Positions 1 to 6,664 of a stretch of 64,000 nucleotides of DNA are shown in pieces. The DNA is from Paenalcaligenes sp035301625 (GTDB lineage Bacteria; Pseudomonadota; Gammaproteobacteria; Burkholderiales; Burkholderiaceae_B), in contig DATGTW010000071.1 in assembly GCA_035301625.1 (NCBI GenBank), positions 1 through 64,000 on the forward strand, given 5' to 3'. The number at the start of each line of letters is the position of its first letter. Position 1 is the stretch's first letter. The notes beneath the pieces are model-generated. The model saw only the letters and a program-made list of their open reading frames with translations, did not search any database and had not been told where the DNA came from. A program made the translations under genes and the position numbers.

Positions 1-56
1 ATAATAACGTTACCAATGGTTTTTTTGGCCTGAGCGGCAATGGCGGATGTATCCAT
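1..56 (-). CDS. 5' end of an unidentified gene, cut by the window edge
   Basis: An ATG at 56-54 on the minus strand opens a frame that runs off the window start. The 18 visible codons begin MDTSAIAAQAKKTIG. It starts only 6 bases after the stop of the xth gene upstream of it on the same strand, so the two are probably cotranscribed. Too little is visible to assign a function. Confidence 0.55.
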   Translation of the reverse strand, partial: MDTSAIAAQAKKTIGNVI

Positions 57-62
57 GATGAA

Positions 63-842
63 TTAGACCTCAAAAGCGACCACAACAGGGGTGTGATCTG
101 AAGGGCGCTCATTGCCACGAGGCTCGGCATCTACCCAGGCATCTGTGCAATGCTTCCAAAGCACATTGGAAACCAAGCCCATGTCGATACGTAGGCCCGC
201 GTTACGTTGATACGCGCGCCGTCTGTAATCCCACCAACTGAATCCAGGATCATCAGGGTGATGAGCACGAAACGCGTCAATGAGCCCTAAATCTAATAAA
301 GATTGAAAAATCTCACGCTCTTCGGGAGAGGCGTGAATTTTACCTTCCCAGCGCTTTGGATCGTGCACATCGATATCAGCAGGGGCAATATTATAGTCAC
401 CTAAAGCAACTAACTGTGGGTATTTGATGAGCTGGTCTGTTAGCCATTCTTTTAAGGCAGCGAACCATTCCTTTTTATAAATGAACTTGTCACTTTCTAA
501 AGACTCACCATTAGGGCAGTACGCACAGACAATGCGGATGGGGCCTTGGGCGCTTGCATAGGTAGCTGCAAGTAATCGTTGCTGTGGGTCCTCATAATTA
601 GGCAAATTGCGTTGAACCTCGCTCGGCTCTGTTTTGCTAATCAGAGCAACGCCGTTATAGGTACGTTGACCGGCCCAAGTAGCGGTATAGCCGATCTCTT
701 GGAAAGCCTCAAGAGGGAATTGGTCATCTGGCAGCTTTAACTCTTGTAGGCAAAGGACATCGACTGGGTGTTCATTTAACCAGGCAATGACCTGGGGTAG
801 CCGGACACGCAGGGAGTTTACATTCCAGGTTGCAACTTTCAC
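63..842 (-). CDS. xth: Exodeoxyribonuclease III (AP endonuclease), Xth/ExoA family
   Basis: Predicted 259-residue cytoplasmic DNA repair enzyme of the exonuclease-endonuclease-phosphatase fold. It cleaves at abasic sites and removes 3' blocking groups in base excision repair. Visible family motifs are ATWNVNSLR at the N-terminus, LQELKLPDDQFP with the metal-binding Glu, GDYNIAPADIDVHDP with the Asp/Asn pair, and the final SDHTPV with the catalytic His about ten residues from the C-terminus. Length matches the family (about 255-270). Two in-frame GTG codons lie at 851 and 842. I prefer 842 because it gives the usual short MK-start just before ATWNVNSL and leaves a GAG at workable distance upstream. 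The family identification is secure; the exact start is less so. Confidence 0.95.
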   Translation of the reverse strand: MKVATWNVNSLRVRLPQVIAWLNEHPVDVLCLQELKLPDDQFPLEAFQEIGYTATWAGQRTYNGVALISKTEPSEVQRNLPNYEDPQQRLLAATYASAQGPIRIVCAYCPNGESLESDKFIYKKEWFAALKEWLTDQLIKYPQLVALGDYNIAPADIDVHDPKRWEGKIHASPEEREIFQSLLDLGLIDAFRAHHPDDPGFSWWDYRRRAYQRNAGLRIDMGLVSNVLWKHCTDAWVDAEPRGNERPSDHTPVVVAFEV

Positions 843-954
843 TGTGATCACTCAAATTAAATTTCATCGGCTCTCAAGTATACGGGATGACCGCATAAAT
901 GTTGAGTGCTTAGAGTCTGCTTTCAATTGCTGGGTAAAGCACAAACAGCAAGCT

Positions 955-985
955 AAATTACCTTTACCCTAGGGTTAAATATGCT
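955..985. promoter_or_regulatory. Dyad resembling the CueR operator of the copA promoter
   Basis: The sequence ACCTTTACCCTAGGGTTAAAT (960-980) shares the 10-bp palindrome ACCCTAGGGT, preceded by ACCTT, with the copA operator at 15532-15552. The right arm is degenerate (TTAAAT instead of CAAGGT). Flanking hexamers at 19-bp spacing are poor (-35 AAATTA, -10 TATGCT on the plus strand), so a MerR-type promoter is not shown. It may be a diverged or low-affinity site, or chance. Confidence 0.3.
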
Positions 986-1010
986 TGACGCTCATAAGCT
1001 GTTGTTGTTA

Positions 1011-1040
1011 TTGGACTTTTTTGGATGTGTGTGTTACAGT
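1011..1040 (+). promoter_or_regulatory. Possible sigma-70 promoter for the small ORF at 1113
   Basis: TTGGAC (1011-1016) and TACAGT (1035-1040) are 18 bases apart, with a TG dinucleotide one base before the -10 (extended -10 form). This would start a transcript with a leader of about 65 bases. Other weak hexamer pairs exist in this AT-rich stretch, so the assignment is tentative. Confidence 0.3.
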
Positions 1041-1112
1041 GTAGTAATTAGTATACAAAAGTGCTTGCCTAATTTGACGAGCATCATCAAACCTTGAGGA
1101 TAGATATTAAAT

Positions 1113-1268
1113 ATGGCTAGAAAGCGCAGAAGAAGAGGTCGTCGACAACAGCTTGAGATTGAGCCCTTGAATTGGGTTGCTCCCGAGGATCGTGAGGCAA
1201 TGATCGCCGAGGATAAAGCTGCTCGTGACGAACATGAGGAGCAGGCCGAAAAAGTCGTCGACAAATAA
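1113..1268 (+). CDS. Small arginine-rich hypothetical protein (51 aa)
   Basis: I do not recognise this protein. The ORF encodes 51 residues: a highly basic start (MARKRRRRGRRQQ), a short middle LEIEPLNWVAPEDRE, and an acidic, probably helical tail rich in Ala, Glu and Asp (AARDEHEEQAEKVVDK). Support for it being a gene: a GAGGA at 1095-1099, 13 bases before the ATG (slightly long); its own strong rho-independent terminator 43 bases after the stop; and a bipolar, low-complexity but protein-like composition. Four of its arginines use AGA, three of them consecutive (codons 6-8), unlike the CGN codons common in neighbouring genes. A minus-strand frame overlaps but has no such signals. The basic head could bind nucleic acid, but nothing proves this. 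Confidence 0.6.
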   Translation: MARKRRRRGRRQQLEIEPLNWVAPEDREAMIAEDKAARDEHEEQAEKVVDK

Positions 1269-1310
1269 TGCAGTAGTATGTGCCAAATATATTCAAAGAT
1301 GGCCCACAAA

Positions 1311-1342
1311 AGCGCGTGAACTTGGTTTCACGCGCTTTTTTT
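1311..1342 (+). terminator. Rho-independent terminator after the small ORF
   Basis: A perfect 10-bp stem AGCGCGTGAA (1311-1320) / TTCACGCGCT (1327-1336) with a 6-base loop is followed directly by a run of T to 1342. It ends the transcript of the small ORF at 1113-1268. Confidence 0.9.
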
Positions 1343-1520
1343 AATGTCTAAGTGACATCTATGTAGACGATAGGGCAGGCGACTGTCTTGCCATATATCT
1401 ATCCTTGGTGTATTTTTACGTTTATATTTTTTTTGGTTATGAGATTTAAAATCTTTGTTTACAAGCTTGGGCTACTGTATAGAGTGGCACCGTCTAATTA
1501 GATTTCATATAAGGGAAAAA

Positions 1521-2288
1521 TTGGACCATTTTATTGTTCAAGAAGAAGATTCTCCTGGGGATATTACTATTTCCGAAGATGGGGGGGTGCGGTATCTGCA
1601 TTTTGGCACACGCTGGATTCAGGGTGCGATGAGTCTTACCCGTCCTAATGACTTGGTATTAACCTATACTCAACAAATGATGGGTTGGATGCTGTTTGAG
1701 CGTCCCCAGGGGATTAATAAGCTAGCAATTTTGGGGCTAGGTGCTGGCGGATTGGTACGTTTTTGCCATGAACACGTGCAACAGGCCCACATAGATGTGA
1801 TAGAAATCGATCCAGAGGTCACAGCTATGTGCCAAGCATTTTTTCGTTTGCCAAAATCTAAACGCATAGAGATTATTCACGATGATGCTGAGCACTGGGT
1901 TAATGAGCCATCACAGCATGACCAGTATGACTTGTTACTTATTGACCTTTATGATGAACATGCTCGGGGCCCAGTGTGTTCATCGCGGTCTTTCTATCAA
2001 GGTTGTGCAAATAGTTTAAACAAGCACGGGATATGTGTGATTAACCTTTTTGGTAATCACGAGAGTTTTGACACTAATATGGAAAACATAGAGGCCGCTT
2101 TCTCTGGTCGCTACATTCTGCTGCCCGAAGTGGATGAAGGCAATGTCATCGCAATTGCCTTTAAAGGGACGCAGTTAGATGTGTCAGTTGGCGAGCTTTT
2201 AGAGCGTGCTGGTCAATTAAAAAAAACTTATCGTTTTCCGGCTTTAAAATGGATAAAAGGGTTATTATCTAGTCTACAAACCAAATAA
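1521..2288 (+). CDS. Spermidine synthase-like methyltransferase-fold protein
   Basis: Predicted 255-residue protein of the spermine/spermidine synthase superfamily with a Rossmann-type fold. Motifs include GVRYLHFGTRWIQGAM near the N-terminus, the nucleotide-binding glycine loop LAILGLGAGGLVRF, the acidic strand end DVIEIDPEV, and DLLLIDLYDEHA at the position of the catalytic Asp region. True polyamine synthases are usually longer and have a GGGDG loop, so this is better called a spermidine synthase-like protein; substrate unknown. The frame opens at TTG 1455, but a TTG at 1521 has AAGGG five bases upstream and gives the compact N-terminus expected, so I chose that. It stands alone, with a fresh intergenic space on both sides. 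Confidence 0.75.
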   Translation: MDHFIVQEEDSPGDITISEDGGVRYLHFGTRWIQGAMSLTRPNDLVLTYTQQMMGWMLFERPQGINKLAILGLGAGGLVRFCHEHVQQAHIDVIEIDPEVTAMCQAFFRLPKSKRIEIIHDDAEHWVNEPSQHDQYDLLLIDLYDEHARGPVCSSRSFYQGCANSLNKHGICVINLFGNHESFDTNMENIEAAFSGRYILLPEVDEGNVIAIAFKGTQLDVSVGELLERAGQLKKTYRFPALKWIKGLLSSLQTK

Positions 2289-2387
2289 AGTGCCAAGCTT
2301 TATGTGTTTCGTCTTCTTCTGCTTATTTTTGTAAAATAAAGCCTTTAACACTAAAGCAATTATATTCCACGCAAAGGAGTCATCTAA

Positions 2388-3356
2388 ATGAAAAAGAATG
2401 TTTTCTCTCGGTTAATTGCCCCGGTTGCCTTGGGGCTATGTCTGTCAATGGGCGGTATGGTTGCAGCTCAAACCGTTTCGGTATCCTCTATCGTTGAACA
2501 CCCAGCCCTGGATTCAGTTCGAGATGGCATTAATGATGTGCTCAAAGAAGAGGGGTATACAGACAACGATGATTTCAAATGGCAATTTCAAACTGCCCAA
2601 GGCAATACCGCGATTGCAGCACAAATTGCGCGCAAATTTGTCGGTGATGATTCTGATGTCATAGTTGCAATTTCTACACCTTCAGCGCAGGCAGTCGTGG
2701 CCGCGACCAAAGAAATCCCTGTGGTGTATTCTGCAGTAACTGATCCGGTAGCAGCTCAATTGGTCCCCCAGATGGAGGCCTCAGAGACAAATGTAACTGG
2801 TGTTTCGGATGCATTGGCCCTTGAAGATCAGGTCGACTTGATTCAACGGTTAGTCCCTGATGTAAAAAGTATTGGAATGGTTTATAACCCTGGTGAGGCC
2901 AATTCAGTTGTCGTCGTCGAGGCGTTACGCGAATTGCTTTCAGAACGAGATATTAAACTGGTCGAGGCTACTGCTGCACGTACTGTAGACGTAGGTGCTG
3001 CTGCGCGCAGTTTAGTTGGCAAAGTAGATGCTATTTATACCAACACAGATAATAACGTTGTGTCGGCCTACGAGGCCTTAGTCAAGGTTGGTAATGATGC
3101 GCAGATTCCTTTGATTGCATCTGATACAGATAGCGTTGAAAGAGGCGCAATTGCAGCTCTGGGTATCAACTACTATGATCTAGGTCGTCAGACAGGAACA
3201 ATGGTGCATCGCATCTTGCAAGGTGAGGTACCCGGGGAAATGCCGTCGGAATATGGCCAAAAACTCGAGCTGTTTATTAATCTTGATGCCGCTAAAAAAC
3301 AAGGGGTGACCATCGATCAAGAGGTCATCGATGAGGCAGTCAAAGTAATTGAATAG
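2388..3356 (+). CDS. ABC transporter substrate-binding protein (ABC_sub_bind / TrpX type)
   Basis: Predicted 322-residue periplasmic binding protein, first gene of a three-gene importer. A Sec signal peptide covers residues 1-27 (basic MKKN, hydrophobic core, VAA then Gln). The mature part has the two-lobed pattern of the ABC_sub_bind family: the SIVEHPALDSVRDG opening, FKWQFQTAQGN, ISTPSAQAV, PVVYSAVTDPVAAQLV, and GMVYNPGEANSV at the hinge. Relatives include TrpX, which binds aromatic amino acids in some Firmicutes; the ligand here cannot be read from sequence. An AAAGGAG lies 9 bases before the ATG. A hairpin with T-run follows the gene, which would allow more binding protein than permease to be made. 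Confidence 0.88.
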   Translation: MKKNVFSRLIAPVALGLCLSMGGMVAAQTVSVSSIVEHPALDSVRDGINDVLKEEGYTDNDDFKWQFQTAQGNTAIAAQIARKFVGDDSDVIVAISTPSAQAVVAATKEIPVVYSAVTDPVAAQLVPQMEASETNVTGVSDALALEDQVDLIQRLVPDVKSIGMVYNPGEANSVVVVEALRELLSERDIKLVEATAARTVDVGAAARSLVGKVDAIYTNTDNNVVSAYEALVKVGNDAQIPLIASDTDSVERGAIAALGINYYDLGRQTGTMVHRILQGEVPGEMPSEYGQKLELFINLDAAKKQGVTIDQEVIDEAVKVIE

Positions 3357-3373
3357 ATTTAAATGATACGCCC

Positions 3374-3408
3374 TAAGGTCTCAATCGTGAGGCCTTATTG
3401 CGTTTTTT
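3374..3408 (+). terminator. Intra-operon terminator/attenuator after the binding protein
   Basis: TAAGGTCTCA (3374-3383) pairs with TGAGGCCTTA (3388-3397) over 10 bp, with one G-U pair and a tetraloop. TTGCG follows, then six T (3403-3408). It lies between the binding protein and its permease, so partial termination would set the protein ratio. Confidence 0.75.
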
Positions 3409-3482
3409 CATCATTACGCAAAATAGCGGGCAGGCAGTGCAAACGAGGCACCCTATTGAGCGCTTTTTGAAATAATACAAGC

Positions 3483-4382
3483 ATGTCTATCTACACTATC
3501 TGGGGCGCATTTGAAATAGGATTGATTTTCGGGTTAGTTGCGTTAGGGGTTTTGATTTCCTTTCGCGTACTGCGCTTTCCCGATCTGACCGTCGATGGTA
3601 GTTTTCCGCTCGGTGGTGCTGTTGCTGCAGTTTTAATCAGCCAAGGCATGGATCCTTTTTTAGCCACCATTATTGCTACATTAGCCGGCGCTTGCGCTGG
3701 GGTAGTGACAGGCTGGCTAAACGTAAGCCTGCGTATTATGGATCTGTTGGCGAGTATTCTCGTCATGATCGCACTGTATTCAATTAATCTACGCATTATG
3801 GGGCGTCCTAATGTTCCCTTGATAATGGAGCCCACGATATTTACAGTGCTGCAGCCCCAAGGGTTACCTGATTACATGGCGCGGCCTTTATTGCTCTTGG
3901 TCGTTGTGCTGATCGCAAAAATTGCGTTAGATTGGTTTTTTGCAACAGAAACAGGTTTGGCCATGCGAGCGACAGGTGCAAACCCGCGCATGGCACGCGC
4001 TCAGGGTGTGCGTACATGGGCGATGGTTTTGTTAGGGATGGCCATTTCTAATGGGTTAGTAGCAATGGCCGGAGCATTTTTTGCCCAATCGCAAGGCGGT
4101 GCCGATATTTCCATGGGGATTGGAACAATTGTTATTGGTTTGGCAGCTGTGATTATTGGTGAAAGTATTATTCCTGCGCGCCGAATGTTGATAGTGACTT
4201 TATCGGTCATTATTGGGGCAGTTTTATATCGTTTCTTTATTGCATTAGCGCTCAATGCCGATTTCATTGGCTTAAAAGCGCAGGACCTCAACCTGCTAAC
4301 GGCAGTGCTGGTGACCATTGCGCTGGTCTTACCGCTTTTAAAGAGCCGTTTTAAACGTCGCTTTCAAAATACTAAATCGTGA
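3483..4382 (+). CDS. ABC transporter permease (TrpY / branched-chain-like family)
   Basis: Predicted 299-residue inner-membrane permease with about eight to nine hydrophobic segments. It belongs to the permease family that accompanies ABC_sub_bind proteins. Visible motifs include FRVLRFPDLTVDGSFPLGGA in the first third, the cytoplasmic coupling-loop signature ETGLAMRATGANPRMARAQG (about residues 158-177) that contacts the ATPase, and GLAAVIIGESI. It follows the binding protein after 126 bases that include a terminator, and precedes the ATPase gene by under 100 bases. It forms the membrane channel of the importer; the solute is unknown. Confidence 0.88.
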   Translation: MSIYTIWGAFEIGLIFGLVALGVLISFRVLRFPDLTVDGSFPLGGAVAAVLISQGMDPFLATIIATLAGACAGVVTGWLNVSLRIMDLLASILVMIALYSINLRIMGRPNVPLIMEPTIFTVLQPQGLPDYMARPLLLLVVVLIAKIALDWFFATETGLAMRATGANPRMARAQGVRTWAMVLLGMAISNGLVAMAGAFFAQSQGGADISMGIGTIVIGLAAVIIGESIIPARRMLIVTLSVIIGAVLYRFFIALALNADFIGLKAQDLNLLTAVLVTIALVLPLLKSRFKRRFQNTKS

Positions 4383-4469
4383 TTCATCCTGTGTTAATAC
4401 CAACCTATATAGAATTGGTTGGATCGACAAAATCATTTAAATGAAAGTGTTGTATGGAGTGCCTTTGCC

Positions 4470-5267
4470 ATGATGCTCGAAGCCACAAATCTAAAGATCA
4501 CATTTAATCCAGGTACTCCGATTGAAACGCGGGCGCTCAGAGGTATGAGTGTTTCCATCCCAAAGGGGCAGTTTGTTACAGTCATTGGTTCTAACGGCGC
4601 CGGTAAATCGACCTTGCTCAATGCGATTTCAGGTGCTCAATCCGTAGATGCTGGCAAAATACGTCTTGCAGGGGTGGATATTACACGGCAACCCGTTTGG
4701 GATCGTGCCAAGATGGTAGCTCGGGTATTTCAAGACCCCATGGCCGGGACTTGCGAGGAGCTCACTATCGAGGAAAATCTCGCGTTGGCGGCTCATCGCG
4801 GTAGCCCTCGCCGATTAAGACGCTCAGTCAATAAAGAAATGCGCGCAGAGTTTCAAGAACGTTTAGCGTTACTTGGCTTAGGACTGGAAAAACGTCTGAC
4901 TGATCGGATTGGTTTATTATCAGGAGGGCAGCGTCAGGCAGTGAGCTTGTTGATGGCTGCAATGCGACCTTCCAAGATTTTATTGCTCGATGAGCATACC
5001 GCTGCGTTGGATCCGCGGACCGCTGCTTTTGTATTAGAGCTGACGCAAAAGCTGGTTGCCGATGAGCACTTGACAACCATGATGGTGACGCACAGTATGC
5101 GCCAGGCACTCGACATTGGTGAACGCACTGTCATGCTGCACCAAGGCAAAGTAGTCTTGGATGTCAGTGGAGAAGAGCGCTCAGGTCTGGATGTGGCTGA
5201 TCTTTTGGCGATGTTCGAACGAGTACGAGGTGAGACACTGGATGATGATGCATTGCTTTTGAGTTAA
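4470..5267 (+). CDS. ABC transporter ATP-binding protein of the same importer
   Basis: Predicted 265-residue ATPase. Walker A is GSNGAGKS (residues 40-47), the Q-loop lies near VFQDPMAGT, the signature is LLSGGQRQAV, and Walker B plus D-loop is ILLLDEHTAALDP, followed by the switch His in MMVTHSM. The His-Thr after the Walker B Glu (DEHTAALDP) is usual in this subfamily. The open frame extends upstream to 4419, but ATG 4470 has a GGAG about ten bases before it and gives a normal N-terminus; ATG 4473 is almost equally good. It is the last gene of the importer operon. Confidence 0.9.
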   Translation: MMLEATNLKITFNPGTPIETRALRGMSVSIPKGQFVTVIGSNGAGKSTLLNAISGAQSVDAGKIRLAGVDITRQPVWDRAKMVARVFQDPMAGTCEELTIEENLALAAHRGSPRRLRRSVNKEMRAEFQERLALLGLGLEKRLTDRIGLLSGGQRQAVSLLMAAMRPSKILLLDEHTAALDPRTAAFVLELTQKLVADEHLTTMMVTHSMRQALDIGERTVMLHQGKVVLDVSGEERSGLDVADLLAMFERVRGETLDDDALLLS

Positions 5268-5300
5268 GTTGTTGGACACACTTTTGTTGAAAAATCAACT

Positions 5301-5329
5301 TTGTTAATCATCGGTAATACCTATATACT
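5301..5329 (+). promoter_or_regulatory. Probable promoter of the RND efflux operon
   Basis: TTGTTA (5301-5306) and TATACT (5324-5329) are exactly 17 bases apart, about 78 bases before the adaptor start. No clear operator palindrome was seen over it. Just upstream, GTTGA/TCAAC forms a small hairpin that could weakly end the preceding ABC operon. Confidence 0.5.
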
Positions 5330-5406
5330 TAATTTCTTTGATATTAATTCCTATTAACTTTAGCTGCTTTTAGTTGCTTATCTGCCCATCTGCAAGGAGC
5401 TTTTCT

Positions 5407-6621
5407 ATGCCTCGTAGCCGCTTTTTATCACGGCGTCTTTTACAGGTTTTTTTATGTAGCACCGTGTTGTTGGTTGCTGCTTGCGGTAAACAAGAAGAAC
5501 AATCGGCTCAACCCGATATGAAAGTTCCCGTACAGGTGGTACAGGTAAATCCAGAGCCAACCCCACTATATATCGATTTGCCAGGCCGCGCGGATGCCAT
5601 TAAAGACGCCCAAGTGCGTGCCCGGGTGACTGGAATCGTGACGGGTATCCATTTTGATCAGGGTAGTGATGTTGATGAGGGGCAGCTATTGTTTACGATT
5701 GATCCTGCACCTTATGAGGCTGCCCGCAATCAAGCTAAAGCGCGTTTACAACAAGCCGAGGCTAACGCCAAATCAGCAGCAGCGCTGGCCAATCGCTATC
5801 AACGCCTGATTAAAGAACGCGCAATTAGTCAGCAAGACTACGATACAGCCATGGCACAGCACCACCAGACTCAAGCCGAGGTGGCAGGTGCCAAAGCTGC
5901 TCTTGAGTCTGCAGAAATTGATTTAGGATATACCGAGGTGACTGCACCTATTAGTGGGCGTATCGGCAAAGCCGAGGTCACCGAGGGTGCACTGGTCAGT
6001 GCGACCGAGGCATCGCATCTTGCTACCATCCAGCAAATTGACGAGCTATATATAGATATTCGCCGGCCAGCCGAAGAGTTCATAGCCCTGCGCAAAGCCA
6101 TTGCTAGCGGCTTGATTAAATCGAATAGCGAGGGTGAGGCTCAGGTCACTGCGTTACTTGATGACCGCTCTGAATACCCAGAAAAAGGACGACTTCTCTT
6201 TTCTGGGGTATCTGTAGATCCCACCACAGGGCAGTTGGCCATGCGCGCTATTTTCCCTAATCCTGACCTCAATTTATTGCCTGGTATGTTTGTGCGTGTT
6301 CGTGTTGAGCAAGGGATAAAAGAAGATGCGTTAGCAGTACCAGCTCAAGCTATTCAATACGGTGCGGGCGGCTCAACCACTGTTTATATTGTTGATGAAG
6401 AAGATAAAGCCCAGATAGCTCCCGTTAAAACAGGACAAGAGGTTAATGGCGTTATCGTTGTAGAGGAAGGTCTCAAACCAGATGCGACGGTCATCGTTGC
6501 GGGGTTTCAAAAAATCCGTCCAGGAGCACCTGTAGAGAAATTACCCTGGAAGGATGATGAGCCTGTCACTGAAACAGATAGTGGGGCACCTGCATCTGAA
6601 GTCCAAGCCGAAAACGAATAA
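5407..6621 (+). CDS. RND efflux periplasmic adaptor (AcrA/MexA family lipoprotein)
   Basis: Predicted 404-residue membrane-fusion protein linking the RND pump to the outer-membrane channel. A lipoprotein signal peptide ends in VAAC with Cys26 as the lipidated residue. Next come the barrel-sandwich/lipoyl half (LPGRADAIKDAQVRARVTG), an alpha-helical hairpin rich in Ala/Gln/Glu (about residues 110-175), the second lipoyl half YTEVTAPISGRIGKA, and beta-barrel and membrane-proximal segments with LLPGMFVRVRVEQG. An AAGGAG at 5394-5399 sits 7 bases before ATG 5407, which decides against the longer frame starting at 5374. It is the first gene of a complete tripartite operon. Confidence 0.94.
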   Translation: MPRSRFLSRRLLQVFLCSTVLLVAACGKQEEQSAQPDMKVPVQVVQVNPEPTPLYIDLPGRADAIKDAQVRARVTGIVTGIHFDQGSDVDEGQLLFTIDPAPYEAARNQAKARLQQAEANAKSAAALANRYQRLIKERAISQQDYDTAMAQHHQTQAEVAGAKAALESAEIDLGYTEVTAPISGRIGKAEVTEGALVSATEASHLATIQQIDELYIDIRRPAEEFIALRKAIASGLIKSNSEGEAQVTALLDDRSEYPEKGRLLFSGVSVDPTTGQLAMRAIFPNPDLNLLPGMFVRVRVEQGIKEDALAVPAQAIQYGAGGSTTVYIVDEEDKAQIAPVKTGQEVNGVIVVEEGLKPDATVIVAGFQKIRPGAPVEKLPWKDDEPVTETDSGAPASEVQAENE

Positions 6622-6664
6622 TCTCTTAATAGCGTCTGTCTTCTGCAGCGAATGAGTTTGTCTT

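Noticed and set aside
1..56. Assignment of the cut-off gene to pyrE, which I half-remember near exonuclease III genes
   Set aside because: The 18 visible residues do not resemble a PyrE N-terminus that I can recall, so the gene was left unnamed.
787..972. Plus-strand open frame of 61 codons across the xth start
   Set aside because: Mostly antisense to xth, with no ribosome site and no recognisable protein features.
1034..1309. Minus-strand open frame of 91 codons over the small arginine-rich ORF
   Set aside because: Low-complexity Ser-rich translation typical of an antisense shadow; the plus-strand ORF has the ribosome site and terminator.
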